Assembly (NCBI RefSeq): GCF_011386835.1
Contig: NC_088801.1
Coordinates: 19,454,824 to 19,518,823 of the forward strand
DNA: 64,000 nucleotides
Direction of reading: 5' to 3'
Source of the DNA: Chrysemys picta bellii
Taxonomy: Eukaryota > Chordata > Testudines > Emydidae
Part shown: one piece after another, positions 11,126-25,055 of the stretch
Numbering within the stretch: position 1 is the stretch's first letter
How the letters are laid out: the number at the start of each line of letters is the position of its first letter
Notes under the pieces: model-generated
Seen by the model: the letters and a program-made list of their open reading frames with translations, nothing else
What the model was told of the DNA's origin: nothing
Database searches by the model: none
Made by a program: the position numbers and the translations under genes

Positions 11126-14100
11126 AAGGATAAAAGGAAATAATTTGTGTAACAGAGAGGGATTTATACAAGATGTCTCATCCAAATAAAATGTTTCCAT
11201 AAGTGGGTTTTTATTTAATTATTTAGCAGTTACTTCATTAGCAAGACATATTACTTAAAAGATCAGTGTGCAAAATGATAGGCAGGGGAAAGACAAGGAA
11301 AGCTTAAAGCCAACTGAGAAAAGATGCACATGGTAGTATCGCGGATTAGATTATTAAATTGTATCCTTAGCAGATCTGGGTGTATAATTCAAAACAAGTA
11401 GTTTCTATGACAACTCAACCTTTTCTCTGTTCACAAATTATCTGTGAGCTGATCTGATTTTCTCTAATTTGTTATTTGAAATTGCTCAACAAATAATTTC
11501 TATGAATAATTCTCAGTTTTTAACATTTTCCTGAGGAATTTGTTGCCAGTATTTGATATTTGAACTCTTTTGATTGGACACATAGGTGAGAGAGTGTATT
11601 ACTGTTCCCTGGTTGGATGAGAGTAACTCTTGAAATATTCACATTCATTTTTTCTTTGCACAAATATGGTCCATTTGCCTAAAATTCACTTGTTTCTGTG
11701 AATAGTTCCTGCCAGTAAATGTTCTTTACTAAAATATTCTTGGGAAGTAGATACAAAGACATGACCAACTCTTGTTTAAAAATACAAATAAATATTTGAG
11801 CAGTATTTTTTGCAAAATTCATATAGCTCTAGGTGGCTCTCCAGGTATTACTTGGTAGTGACATGTACACTTGAAGGTTGTAATGGCAAGAATGAATATT
11901 CCATACAGTACCTAGAAGGAAACTCAAGATTGTAATAGGGTTCAGAGCAAGATCTGTATGTAAAAAGGTCAATCCAATTAGGAGGTTAAATTTGCGTGGC
12001 TTTGTATGAAATTTCCCTGTTTTTTCATTTAGATGCCAAGAAAAATTAATGTTGAAACACTGTTACTGTCTAAAGTTCAGATGGAGAGATGTAGGAACTG
12101 TCTTAATTATTAGTATATTCCCCCATCCATATTAAGCTGACTTTTTTTAAAGCAATTGTAAACAGATTGAAGCAATATAAATGCTAAAGAGGAGTGCTGG
12201 AGTGTGATTTTTAAGAAATGTATATTGTATTGCATGTAGGCTGTGAACAAACAAGGGCTGTGGTTGGTAGTTCATTCTAGTTTCTCTGTTACATACTTAA
12301 AATAAATGAAATGAAATAAAAAGCTTTCATAATATAACGAGTGTGACTCATGCAAATAATCTATCCGTTTTTTCAAGTATTTAAGAAATGTTAGCGTCTT
12401 AAAATGATTGTAAGGAAGGGTGAATTAAAATAGTTTTTACAGTCCTATGGACTGAATCTTAGCTATCGGCAGTGTCTGTACATTGATTATAAAATGTTTG
12501 GGTTTTTTTATTTTAAAGCCAATCAGTCAGTGTTCTGCTAGTCAGCAATCTGCTTTATTGTAATACCCATATTTGTTAATTTGCTCTTTGCTGGTCCTAT
12601 ACCTAGCAAGAAAACAAATTAATAACAAAAGATTATTCTGTGATACTGAACCAAAATAAGTGTCTATGTGATCAAACAGAAGAAAAAATCTTTTGAAATA
12701 AATTAGCAAAAATCAGTAAATCTTGCATTCGTACTTTAGAAAGCAAACACTATCGTTCTGTGATTTCACTGGTTTAATATTTTCATACCATGTTTCTAGA
12801 TACTAACTATAATCAAATACGTATTATTTCTAGTTAGTGGTAAAACAAGAGAATGGAGGACATGAGAAATGTAGGACCAGATCGTATGCAGTGCTGAGCA
12901 CTCTCAACAACTTTTCACGCTGCAGGTTGAGGCCCTTACTGATATTAGAGTTCTTTAAACTGTGTGGGACTCTGTAAAGATAATAGTCTAGAAATAGAAC
13001 ATGCTATTGTCCTTATTGTGGGAGCTGTCTTGGTGGCAGAACACTTTAGTAAAGTATTCTCATTGAGGATGATAATAGAGTGAAAAACTGACTGGCTGCA
13101 AGCTACAATAATAACTTAAGCAAAGGGAGTTAGCAGACGTAGATCTAGCTGTAATTATACCTGATGTCAACCAAGGAACCTTAGCGGTGATAGATATGGG
13201 TCTGCACAAGCAACAGGAAAGAAGATTTATGAAAATCAATTCTTGCTGTGTGAAAAATGAATCATTATCATCATTTTAACTGTGTTACTTTGGGCTGATT
13301 TAAACAATTTTGTGCTTCTAACACTAGCGTTTTAAAGACAGGGCTCGGGAGTCTTTACAGGGGCTGGTGAATGCAAGAAGCATACAAAACAGGAATATTC
13401 TTTAGAATTTGTTTACTTGCTAAGCATTCCATGCTGGTTTTCATAATGACCATTTTTTAAATGTATTAATCCTATCGGTAGGTTTGCTTTTTAGAAGGAA
13501 TCCATTTAATACTTCTAATGGCTCCAGTCACGCATAGGTTAAATATAATAATTTCCTTTTATTTAACCATATTTTCTTTTAGAAACAATGCTTTGGGGTT
13601 TTACACAGTCAGTGGTTGGAACTGGAAAGCATTGGTATCACTCCAGCTCCCCCTGGCAGTTTGAGTTATCAGACCTTAAAATCACAACATTCTGATTACT
13701 ATCTTGATATTTCTGTCCCATTCCCCCACTTTATTGTTGTCACACTTGGCTTAAGGCAATGCAGGGCTCCAGACACACCATGTGACAGGCTCCTATGGCT
13801 CCACTACTGTAGCCCTGAACAGTGACCTTTGCCCCTTGCTTGGAGCGGCAGGCAGTGGTGTGGAGGCATCTTTCTAACATGAGGAGCAGCAGCGAGGATC
13901 CCGTCTGTCACTCAGAGAGGCAAGTGTTTAGCAGCAGGGAGGTTCACCCTGGTATCTTGGAAAGGTGGTCCAGGCCCACTGCACTCTTCCTCTCCTGCCA
14001 TACAGAGTCCTCTGTTGGGATGTGTTGGTGGGCCCCACTCCAGTGCAATGGGTCTTGGAGTCAGCACTTTGTTGAGATTCATCAGGAAGTTTGCCCCTCT

Positions 14101-14887
14101 CAGAGCTTTTTTTCCCAGGCTATCTACAGACTTAGGCAAACTCCACTACATCAGTTACACTCACAATCACGAGGGATAAAAACATACTTTCTTTTTTAAA
14201 ACGAAAAATTAAATTTAAAATATGTAAATGTAAGCTCAAATTCAAGATCTGTTGCCCTAGGCATGGACCAATAGTAGTTATACCCCAATGCAGCCTTAAA
14301 TTATTGTTCTTGTTCTCTTTCTCACATATATGTACATGCTCACTTTAACTGTGAGGTGATTTTAGCAGCCAATAATCTCATACACTGCCACAGTCGGGGT
14401 TAAGGCTATACCATTTGAAAGCTGAGATTCCAAATTGTTATTAGCTCTACCAGTTCTTGAGAAAGCAATCACTGAAATCCTGTTGAAATTCAAGTGGGGA
14501 CTGAAGGGAAGCACAGTAATCAAAGTGATGCCATTTTAAGATCCAATATTGTGCTCTGCCAGGACTAAAAAGGAATACACTATACCAGAAATGAGTAAAT
14601 AAATAACTTTTGGCTCAGTGCTGGTGTTTTGGAGGGAGGGAGGGTTTTTTCAGCTGATACCATTTCTTGCATTTGAACTGAATTCACAAATAGTTTTGGT
14701 GCCTGAAAAATGCATTTTTCGACAAATGTATTATTAGCTGAAAAAATTTCACCCTATTCTAATCTATACCACTGGAAGGCTGGGGACTCTTTGGGGTGGC
14801 ATACTAATTGTGGTGTTCTTAGCTATATAACTATATATCTTTATTTCCTATACGCCACAACTTTCAACCTCTAAGAACTATTGCCTA
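11126..14887. other. intronic sequence, nothing recognised
   Basis: About 3.7 kb of AT-rich sequence. Open frames at 13616-14199 overlap on both strands without a domain. A weak half-palindrome ('ccagatcgtatgcagtgc') lies near 12876. Confidence 0.55.
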
Positions 14888-15424
<537 letters not shown>

Positions 15425-16413
15425 GCATATAGAGACAGCCAGCCATGTGTGTTCAGTTCAGTATAGGCTGCCACAAAAAGATGTGCACCCTCATGGAGAT
15501 TTTAGACTTCTTTCTTGTCTCTGGTTAATCTAAAATAATTCATTTAGACAGAAAAAAGTTTGTGAATGGAAAAACATATAACTAATACTTAGAAAGCTTT
15601 CAAAATTATTTTGAGATCCTCAGGTAAAAGATGCGGCAAGTACAAAGTATTTTATTTATTCCTTATTTGATGCATGTAGTTAACAATTTTACTAGGGGTT
15701 CTGATTTAATATGAATCTTTTCCTGGCCCAAGCCCTTATTAATGTTGTGAAGAATTCATTTTGAATTCTCCCATCGCCAATGGATTATTGCAGTGTACTA
15801 AGTTGCAGTTTCTGTTTAATTTCGCAGAGAAGTTGATTTATTCTGTTCAACGTATTGAACGTGAGTTGTAAATTTGTTGCCTTCCTGGCTTATGGCTAAG
15901 TAAATTCTTAAATTTTAGGGAAGAGTGGTACGCCTAGATTCCAGCTGATCCTATAAAAAAGAACAGCATAACCTCACATTTTGATCATTCGTCCTCTTAG
16001 AAAATGAACCATGAAATAAATTATTTCGTTGTGAAATTAATATAATGTGCTCATTTTTTGATGCAACATGGAAATGAACCAATCATGGACATAACCTTAA
16101 AACAGGGAATGGGGCAAATCAGATTTCCAGGTCTACCTATATATTTAGCAATGGGAGGGGGACTGAATTTACTAAAGAGAACAGATAAAGTGCTGTACCA
16201 CTAATGATAAGGGATAAATGGGAAAAAAATTAAGAGATAAAAGTTATATGGTTTAGGACTAGGAGCTGTCTTTGGTTAAAGGAACTCTATAAAGCACTGA
16301 GACTCAAAAAGAGCCCTCTAAGCTTTATTGATCTTGTTTGTACTGTATGAGCATTAACACAGCAGCTAATCTCAGTGAAAGTTTTGCCTGAATAAGGACA
16401 GATGAAAAACTGA
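15425..16413. other. intronic sequence, nothing recognised
   Basis: About 1 kb of AT-rich sequence with no supported gene or repeat. Confidence 0.55.
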
Positions 16414-16703
16414 GGGTATGTCTATGCTTTGAGCTGGGGTGTGATTCCCAGCTTGAGGAGACATACCTGCGCTAGTATTAACAGAACCAGCATGATAAAA
16501 ATAGAGTGACAGTGCGAGCAGCACGAGGGGGCAAGTACATAGCTAGCATCTTTGACGGGTATGTACTGAAGCAGCTAGCCCTTCCCCCCACTTGTGCTGC
16601 CACAGCCATACTTATTTTTACCACGCCAGCTCAGTTAGAGCTAGTGTGAGTATGTTTCCTCAAGCTGGAAATTACGCCCCCAGCTAAAAGAGTAGACCTA
16701 CCC
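16414..16703. mobile_element. palindromic MITE (Harbinger/Chompy-like)
   Basis: Termini GGGTATGTCTAT and the inverted AGTAGACCTACCC bound 290 bp that folds back on itself. For example 'agctggggtgtgattccc' near the left end pairs imperfectly with 'ggaaattacgcccccagct' near the right. A 3-bp direct repeat TGA flanks it at 16411-16413 and 16704-16706, in keeping with the short duplications of PIF/Harbinger elements. Confidence 0.75.
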
Positions 16704-16779
16704 TGAGAGCCTCGTGATCCATTACATGAGTTATTCGGGTGTAGAACAGCCGAGCCCTTGTGAGGGGGAGGTCCCAGAC

Positions 16780-18196
16780 AATTGAAAAAAGGCAAATATA
16801 GTGCCCATCTTTTAAAAAGCGAAGAAGGAGAATCCAGGGAACTATAGATCGGTTAGCCTCACCTCAGTCCCTGGAAAAATCATGGAGCAGGTCCTCAAGG
16901 AATCCATTTTGAAGCAGTTGGAGGAGAGGAAGGTGATCAGGAACTGTCAACATGGATTCACCAAGGGCAAGTCATGCCTGACCAACCTTATTGTCTTCTA
17001 TGGTGAGATAACTGGCTCTGTGGATATGGGGAAAGCAGTGGACGTGGTATATCTTGACTTTAGCTAAGCTTTTGATATGGTCTCCCACAGTATTCTTGCC
17101 AGCAAGTTAAAAAAGTATGGACTGGATGACTGGACTATAAGGTGGTTAGAAAGCTGGCTGGATCGTCGGGCTCAATGGGTAGTGATCAATGACTCGATGT
17201 CTGGTTGGCAGCCAGTATCAAGCGGAGTACCCTGGGGTTGGTTCTGGGGCCGATTTTGTTCAACATCTTTATTAATGATCTGGATGATGGGATGGATTGC
17301 ACCCTCAGCAAGTTCGCGGATGACACTAAGCTGGGGGGGAGAGGTAGATACATTGGACAGTAGGGATAGGGTCCAGAGTGACCTAGACAAATTGGAGGAT
17401 TGGGCCAAAAAAAATCTGATTGGGTTCAACAAGGATAAGTGCAGAGTCCTGTACTTAGGACGGAAGAATCCCAAGCACTGCTACAGGTTGGGGACCAACT
17501 GGCGCAGAGGCAGTTCTGCAGAAAAGTACCTGGGGATTACAGTGGACGAGAAGCTGGATCTGAGTCAACATTGTGCCCTTGTTGCCAAGAAGGCTAATGG
17601 CATATTGGGCTGCATTAGTAGGAGCATTGCCAGAAGATTGAGGGAAGTGATTATTCCACTCTATTTGGCACGGGTGAGGACACATCTGGAGGATTGCGGC
17701 CAGTTTTGGACCCCCCACTGCAGAAAGGATGTGAACAAAATGGAGAGAGTCCAGGGGAGGGCAATGAAAATGGTTAGGCGTCTAGGGCCCATGACTTACG
17801 AGGAGAGGCTGAGGGAATTGGGCTAATTTAGTCTGCAGAAGAGAAGAGTGAGGGGGGATTTGATAGTAGCCTTCAACTACCTGAAGAGGGATTCCAAGGA
17901 GGATGGAGCTAGGCTGTTCTCAGTGGAGGCAGATGACAGAACAAGGAGCAATGGTCTCAAGTTGCAGTGGGGGAGGTCTAGGTTGGATATTAAGAAAAAC
18001 TAGGAGGGTGGTGAAGGCCTGGAAAGTGTTACCTAGGGAAGTGGTGAAATCTCCATCCTTGGAGGTTTTTAAGTCCCGGCTTCACAAAGCCCTGGCTGGG
18101 ATTTTTTAATTGGGATTGGTCCTGCTTTGAGCAGGGGGTTGGACTAGATGATCTCCTGAGGTCTCTTCCAACCCTAATCTTCTATGATTCTATGAA
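16780..18196 (+). mobile_element. 5'-truncated CR1 LINE
   Basis: A plus-strand CR1 of about 1.4 kb that starts within the reverse-transcriptase domain and ends with the typical CR1 3' sequence: 'ggttggactagatgatctcc', then 'ccaaccctaatcttctatga' and short ATTCTATGA repeats. The copy is 5' truncated, the usual state of CR1 insertions. It sits 76 bp right of a complete MITE. Confidence 0.92.
16798..18108 (+). pseudogene. CR1 ORF2 reverse transcriptase, C-terminal part, broken
   Basis: The reading frame covers CR1 ORF2 motifs from NYRSVSLTSVPGKIMEQ through the RT core to the C-terminal LPREVVKSPSLEVFKS. The conserved DFSKAFD is broken by a TAA in place of the Lys codon at about 17065. After SGVPWG the frame shifts, so [10 protein letters not shown] and the catalytic FADD (17313-17327) lie in another frame. 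The run of Gs at about 17333-17339 restores the original frame. A further TAA lies at 17824. The endonuclease domain and ORF1 are absent. It cannot encode an active transposition protein. Confidence 0.9.
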
Positions 18197-18590
18197 TTTA
18201 AACTATAGGAGATTATTTGGAATTCTTCCTGGGGAGAAGGGAAACACTCACTATTTTATAAACCACTGGAAACAAAGATCCTGAAAGCAAGACTGTGGAG
18301 TTTATCAGTAAACAGATGGACTCCTTTGATCCAAAGGTGTGTAATGTTAGACTCTCCAAATAATTTGGAGAGACCCCATGGTACCCAAAAATAAACACAG
18401 CAAACAGCATATAACCACCGAGTCAACCATAAATTCTTGATGCCTTTAGCCCAGTTAACACACCCTGAAAATATTTCTGAATGACTTAGAATAATTTTAG
18501 TTAACCATGAACTAGAACTAGGACTGTAAATATTAGACTAGAGCTCTGTTTAGCAGTTACTGTACTTGCTAATTCATTTTAAAATCACAG

Positions 18591-18632
<42 letters not shown>

Positions 18633-21142
18633 CAAAGCTCTAAATAGTGAACACAAACTAATGTATAGAAACAAAACTATTTCTGCCTGCCCCACACTCT
18701 GATATGCTTCTCAAATCCTGGCTCCGAAAAGGAGGGAAATCTTTTTCCACTTGTGGCCATGTAGGATACTAGATTATAACCAGAGTAATCTATTGCAGTG
18801 TGGCAACAAGGGCTTTGAGTGTTCCTAGAATAAGGAGTTGGAGTACATGACAGGTGAGCTGCTTTTGCATTAATGGCAGATAGGCCTGCCTTTGACCAGG
18901 CTGTCCTATTAGATGTAGCATAGCTCCGAGTTAATGTATGGTATTGGTCTCATCAAGCCCAAACTCAGTAAAATTACTTCTATTGCATATATTTTGTAGT
19001 TATCTTTGAAAGCATCCAGGAGCCAGATTATAGATGGTGTACTGCTTTAGATGGGGAACAGAACCATCATTTATTCAAGTGAACGGACAAATTCAAAGCC
19101 CTCACAGCGCTATTCTGAAACTGATGCTTATGTAAAGAATTCAGACCCATTTTAGAATTTTTCAGGGAGGGGCAAGTTGCTGTAAAGTAAGGGCAGTGGT
19201 ATAACATTGTAACACAAACATGTCTATCTTATGAGCATTTTAATAATCTTTACTCCTATAAGAGGACTGGCAAACATGGTTCACTTGCTTGGGAAGACAG
19301 CGGTTCAGAAAGTCTAAATAATTTATGTAGTGATTATGCTTGCATACATAAATATCAGGTGGTAGATATGCACCTTGAAGTCAGGCATGTCGCAGCAAAA
19401 TTCAGGCTAAATCATGGCTGTGCTTTTTCCAGTTGTGGCATATGCTTTCAGTGTGGGATGGTGGGGCTCTTTCCTCCACCTTTATGGCAACCACAAAGAA
19501 GGCAGGCAGGATGTAGACCCAGCATTATTTTTTAGTACTTGGCTATTTGGCTGGCAGATGTTGTGGATGGTGATCTTTGATTCAAAAGGGACAGGCAGGC
19601 TGATTAGGGATGAGGCAAAGGCCCATGGTCCCTGTGCTCTATATCAGCAGGTATGAGGGCCACTGGTGAGGTGCTCCTCACCAAGTGCCCCTTGAAGTAT
19701 TCTACCTAAGTCTGCCCGGCATAGCCAGAATGCCTCAGAGCACTGTCACATGACAGCTAAAGTTCCTCATTCCCTGAGCTCTTCAGAGAGGAGCAAGGTT
19801 ATAACTTGGCCCTTCTTAGTATTCTACTGTAGTTAATGGCCCCCAAGCACTTCAAAGACAGTTTCTAGATCCTCAGATGATCTCAGCTGTTATAATGGAG
19901 CATATGGAGAAAGGCAGTCTATTCTGTAGCAATGTTTCAAACCACAGAGAGGGTCTGATTCTCACAGGTGCTGCGCACCAGCCACTCCAACAGTAGCAGC
20001 AGCAGGTATTCAGTCCATCTGAAAACCAAGCTCCTTAGAACTTGGAGAATTGAAACAGTTGGAGTTGCACCTTTGAGTGTATGGGAATTGCAGCAATTTT
20101 TTTAAAGACAAACATCAGCACATTACAACCAGTTGTAGTACTGCCCTTTTTTATTTTAAATGTTATGAAATGAGTTTGACACACGTTGATCTATGTTTGT
20201 GATAAAGGTTATCTAAAGAGCATGGCGAGTCTGAGTGACCTGCAAGGCCGTTAAATTGGAGCGGTAGGTTAGAGTCTACTGAATAGAATCATTAAAATGT
20301 ATCTCTCTGTCTAGTTCAAAATATATAATTTTCAGCTATTCATTCAAGAGGTGCCTACAGCTGGTCAGAAGAATTTTGTTCAGGTCAGCCACCTTTTTTA
20401 TTCTTTCAATTACCTGACTAAGAAAATCCTCCACTTATTGTATTGAATAGCAGTGCACTTAATTTTTTCATTTGAAAAAACTTAGGATAGATTTTTTTTC
20501 CTCTCCTTTAAGTGGATTCTAGATACAATCCTATCTGTATTGCTGTAATGCATAGCTTAAAGAATAATACCTAGAAACGCCAATAGCAATAGCCTTTTTA
20601 CTCTGTGAAACAAAGTATGCAGCATAAAATACACTTTCAACTGTTTTTAAACTAAATATAACTTCACCTTTTTATTTTATAAACAGAGAGTTCATTTTCT
20701 TTTCAGAGATTTTATTCCTCAACAAACACTGATTAAACAGGAGGGATATGTAAATGAGCAAAACTGGATGCGTTACACTTTTTTTGAGCTCTACTCGAAA
20801 ATGATTAAATTGTGAACAGATGAAAAGTATTGAAATGAGTGTGGAAAAAATGTTTTCAGAAGGGGTAGGAGATTGAACAGATTAATATGGAAAAAAGCTC
20901 CAGGAGCAGACTTCTTCTGGAGCTGCAGCTCTAGATCTTGAGTGAACCTCCTCACAGAACTATTTATACAATTTAGACATCACTAAACAAGTTTCAGAAA
21001 TAGGTAAGAATTTCACCTTTTGGTCTTCAAAAGCAAGGAAATATTCAATTAAGACTGCATTGTATTCTTCCAGTTTGTAATCCAGTAGATAGCAGTAGAC
21101 AGTGTAAAACACTGGGGGTGAGGTTCCGTGCTGAACCTCATA
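18197..21142. other. intronic sequence, mostly unassigned
   Basis: Nearly 3 kb with an (AT)n microsatellite and no other clear repeat. Short frames such as 19414-19656 show no domain. Confidence 0.55.
18594..18628. repeat. (AT)n microsatellite
   Basis: About 35 bp of uninterrupted alternating A and T, likely length-variable. Confidence 0.95.
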
Positions 21143-21430
21143 GGCTATATCTACACTGCATTGTAAAACCTGCTGCAGCGAGTCTGAGCCTGGGTCAACA
21201 GATTTTGGGTTCGCAGGCTTGGGCTACAGTGCTAAAAATAGCCATGTAGATGTTTGAGCTCAGCCTGGCGCTCAGACTCTGAAGCTCAGAGAGGGTTTGA
21301 GCATGAGCTCCTGCCCAATGTCTTCGCTGCTGTTTTTAGTGCCGTAGTCCAAATCCTGTGAGCCTGAGTCTGTCAACCCAGGCTCTGAGACTCTCTTCTG
21401 TGGTTTTAAAAACAAAGTGTAGACGTACCC
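21143..21430. mobile_element. palindromic MITE (Chompy/Harbinger-like)
   Basis: The left terminus GGCTATATCTACACTGC and the right terminus GTGTAGACGTACCC are inverted relatives. The interior folds back: 'gagcctgggtcaacagat' against 'gtctgtcaacccaggctc', and 'gtgctaaaaatagc' against 'gctgtttttagtgcc'. It has no coding capacity. Confidence 0.75.
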
Positions 21431-21747
21431 TTGGAGCTGCAGCACAGAACCCCAATCCCAAGTGGATGGGGGATATGGTGGCATTAAGCCATTTTTGCAT
21501 CTCCCAATCCTAGGCTACTCTGGGGCCTAAGTTACAGCTGACTGCCCTATGGGCAGCAGCATTGTTCAGAATCTCCAGATGCTGCATACTGTAGCCCCAC
21601 CCCAACACACCTCTCATGTCCTGAGCCCATCCCCCTACACCAGGGCTTGAAAGGGGGTCCTCTGAGGACAGCCTTATTGCTATCGTCCGTATAGCCTGCA
21701 TCAGGAAAATCCTCCTCTGGCTAGATATGGGACTTTTATTGCCTTTG

Positions 21748-21895
21748 CGTACTGTTGTGACCTGGAAGAAATCATGCCACCTCCCTCTATTTCACTTTCC
21801 CATCTGTAGAATGGAGATGACAATGCTCATCCACTTTTGTAAAGCCCTTTTAAGATCTGTAGATAGGTAGTTTTATATAAGTGCTAAGTATCAAC
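21748..21895 (+). repeat. MIR-like SINE fragment
   Basis: The order 'gtgacctgg', 'tttcccatctgtagaatgg', 'gacaatgctc', 'gtaaagccc', 'ttatataagtgctaagtat' follows the body and tail of amniote MIR-type SINEs. It is diverged. Confidence 0.55.
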
Positions 21896-23010
21896 TCCAT
21901 TCTTAACTCACCTCATTGTATGTAGGTATTATAGCATATCACATGTAACACTAATTTTGGAGAACCCTGTGACCAAGAAACAGTGGAGCACACAGCAGGT
22001 TGTCGTGTGGTGAATCATTCATTTAGGATGGCTTCCTAATTTGTTCAAATGAGGGGATTGGTGATAGACAGCAGTACAGAGATGCTTAGGAGAGAAATGA
22101 TCAATTATTTATCTTTTAAAGTATTTACAGTGCTTTTACAGTGTATTTACAGTGCTTTTAAAAAATAAAATACCAAAAGTCAGCCTGTAGCATGTGTGAC
22201 ATTTTTTACTGTTTCTAATGGCCAGAAAATTGTCAAATTACTAGTTTAATATGGATGGCACTAGTAATGAAAACTTCGTAAACTTCTGAGAGGTTTTCAC
22301 ACAGCAGAATTGGCCTTTTAAACAGTCTAAAGAGGGTACAAATGAAACAGAAGAGTATACAAATAAATGACCAGTGGTATTTTGCCCTTGATCCATGAAC
22401 TCTTATTGATGGCATTGGGAGTTTATATAAATATTAAGGATGAAATATGGCTCACAGAAGTAAAAGCAGTTTCAGGGGGGAGTTAATTCAGTTCTGTATG
22501 TGATATAATTGCTTAGGGTCTCTGCAATCCATGTCCTACACCATAAGATATTGAAGGGAGCAAACTAAGGCCCTGATCCTGCAATAACATTTCTGCACGT
22601 GCTTAGCTTTCAGCACCGGAATAGTCCCATTGGCTTCAAGTTAAGCATAAATGTTTGTGTGATCGGGGTTTAATATGAAAACTCCGTAGGAAGAGAATGC
22701 AGAGTCGGTGCATTCCTCTTACCCCAGTCTGCAAAAAGAGTATGGTTATGGAGAAGATAAGAAAGTCATATGGAACATGGAGAGGGTAGGGAAGAGTTTG
22801 GGGCCCAAGCCCACAGGTCCATCCATTCAGAGGGGGACTCTGCATCCTGTTCTGTAACTGCCAATCCTCAACCAAGTAACACAAGCAGGACCTTGGCACT
22901 GCTGCCAGCTTTCAGTTGTACACTGTGCCCTCTTGGGCATGGGCCGGGGGAGTCACAAAGCATGCCAGGGAGTTAATTCTGCTTGGACCAGTGGTAACTT
23001 TGTTTTACTG
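21896..23010. other. intronic sequence with one palindromic repeat
   Basis: At about 22566-22672 'ggccctgatcctgcaa', 'cccattggcttcaagtt' and 'gtgatcggggttt' outline a diverged foldback repeat. The rest is unassigned. Confidence 0.5.
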
Positions 23011-23489
23011 GGGCTTTGCCTACGCTTCAAAGTTAGGTTGATCTAAATTGACTTCTTTCAATTTAGTTTTGCAAGCCTTCACACCTAAATTTGTCTCCCC
23101 CCAAAGTTACATTGGCGCAATAACACCCCTCACCCAAATGAGACAGAGCCAGAGTTGACCTACTTCCATCGAAAAAGACATTGCATACCTGAGACAATGC
23201 TAACAGTCCTCCAGCAGTTGTTCTGCAATGCTCTGTCCCTCTGACAGTGGCCGCACTGATCACAATTTTGAACTCCACTGCCTGGGGGTCACAGATATTG
23301 GAAGCCTGCCCCCTCCCTTTAAAAATCTTAGCATGTTTTTGAAATGCCTTTTTCTGGTTGCCCATCTGGGTGAGCACACCTACTAGCCCATCTTTGAAAG
23401 CATCCAACCATTCTAGCTCAGTGCAGACTGAGAGCTACACCTACACGTACTCCTGCTGAATCTCCTCAGCCTAGGAGGAGAAGAGGCTG

Positions 23490-23859
23490 TACAATCCCAG
23501 CTAAGGAACAGATGAAGGAATGTAGACATCTGCGTGCAGATTGTGCAGGGGGTGCTAAACCTGGGACATGACAAGGATAAGAATCAAAGCCGGGTGAAAG
23601 CCAAGGAACTTCAACATGAATATCCAAAAGCAAGTGAGGGCAGCAACAAATCTGCGGATGCCTCGTGGGCTTGCTGCTTCTACAATAAACTTCATGCCAT
23701 GCTTGTAAAGGATCCCACCAGCACCCTGACTGTGGACGTCTTGAGAGCTGGGCGAGGAGAGGAGTCATGGCAGGAGACACAAACCATGCATTAAGCCAGT
23801 CCCTCAAGGAGAGCACAGATGAACCCAGTGATGAAGGGGAAGGGAGCTCAGGTAAGAAA
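23490..23859 (+). pseudogene. Harbinger Myb/SANT-like DNA-binding protein, exon 1 remnant
   Basis: From about 23519 the frame reads NVDICVQI, then SRVKAKELQHEYPKA and FYNKLHAMLVKDPTST. This is the second half of the trihelix (Myb/SANT-like) domain seen in turtle Harbinger accessory proteins; the corresponding family motif is RVKIKELRQAY. A stop precedes the Asn-Val-Asp, so the first helices are lost. The segment ends with an acidic and serine-rich tail and a donor-like 'ctcaggtaag' at 23848-23857. Known role of such proteins: DNA binding and nuclear import of the transposase. Inferred non-functional. Confidence 0.65.
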
Positions 23860-24761
23860 TAGATGCATTATTCCTTATGAGCAGGTTTTTCCCTTTTTTG
23901 TGGCCAAATCCTTCCCTTCCCTCCCTTCTTCCCTCTTTAAAAATGGTGCCCAGACTTGCATTTAGAGAACTAAAGCATCAACTTTTTAAAACCAGCACTG
24001 GGAATACAATTAAAGTTAATGCTTTGGAATGCTTATATAGTTGGCACTTCAATCAACTAATATGGGTTAAAATAGGTTAAGAATGGAATTCAAAAAGATG
24101 AGCGTACCGAAGAAAGAGGTAGAGGCGGCGATCACTTTTTCCTTTTTGGGGCTTGTTGTGCTATCCCGGGGGCACAACAATTCACACCATGAGGAGTACT
24201 TTGTTTATCTGACCAGGGATGTCCCTTTTACCCTCTTGAACAATCTCGATGAAACTCTCATGGAGATACTCTGCAGTCCTCTGTTGAACACTTCTATGGA
24301 TAGAGGCCTTGTTTCTTTTTTCACAATAGGAGACACTCCTGTGCCACTCTGTGAGAAGTTCCACTTACACATTGCAGTGACTAGGCTTGCAGCAAGTGGA
24401 CAATGGTGGCTTCAGGATGTCAGTGGTAGCTGGGTTGTCTGAACCTTTGTCATCCTCTGGAATAAGATATCAGCCAAAATCACTGCCTGTGAAAATATTG
24501 GCAATTTCACCCTATACCCTGACTAGGGATACCCAACATCGAAACCTTCTATGCAACAGTTCCACTCCCATCCCCCATCTAGTTCATATTCACAATGGCT
24601 TCAGCTGCAGAGTGGTGCCATAACAAGCTTCTCCAAAGGTGAAGTGGCGACTAGCAATTTTTATTGAAGGTCTTTATGGGAATAATGTAAGGGAGCTTTG
24701 AGACTTATCTTTCTCTTGCAGCTGCCAATCTAACAATGTATCTGTCTGTTTTCATCAGCAG
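23860..24761 (+). other. probable intron of the Myb/SANT-like transposon gene
   Basis: Lies between a donor-like site at about 23853 and an acceptor-like 'ttttcatcagcag'. It holds an open frame at 24083-24442 of unknown meaning (119 codons, no domain recognised), which is not called as a gene. Confidence 0.4.
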
Positions 24762-25055
24762 TCTCTGCTGCGATGGCTCTGAGAGGTGCCCCCTCCATGC
24801 CTGCTGAATGCCTGACCCAGATCAGACAAAGAAAGTGGAGGTCAGAGGAGGATATGTTCTCCGAGATCTTCCAGTCTGCTACAGCTGCTGACTGTGAGCA
24901 CAGTGATTGGAGGGGCTGGATGGCCAAAAACAGGGTGAAGGACCAGAAATGGAGAGATCTGATGCTGAAGCAGAGACACAGGAGAGAGACTGGTGCACCA
25001 GAATGCTATGGCTGTGCTCAGGCAACAAATTCAGATGTTGCAGAACATTATTGAA
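24762..25055 (+). pseudogene. Harbinger Myb/SANT-like protein, exon 2 remnant
   Basis: The open frame at 24773-25054 contains RKWRSEEDMFSEIFQS followed by DWRGWM and a charged helical segment. This resembles the C-terminal 'EDMF.E..QSS' region of turtle Harbinger Myb/SANT-like proteins. It ends at TGA before a 3' tail. The expected Gln- and Leu-rich C-terminal coil is shifted out of frame. Confidence 0.6.

Noticed and set aside
24083..24442. 119-codon frame between the Myb/SANT-like exons
   Set aside because: No domain recognised; it probably lies in the transposon's intron.
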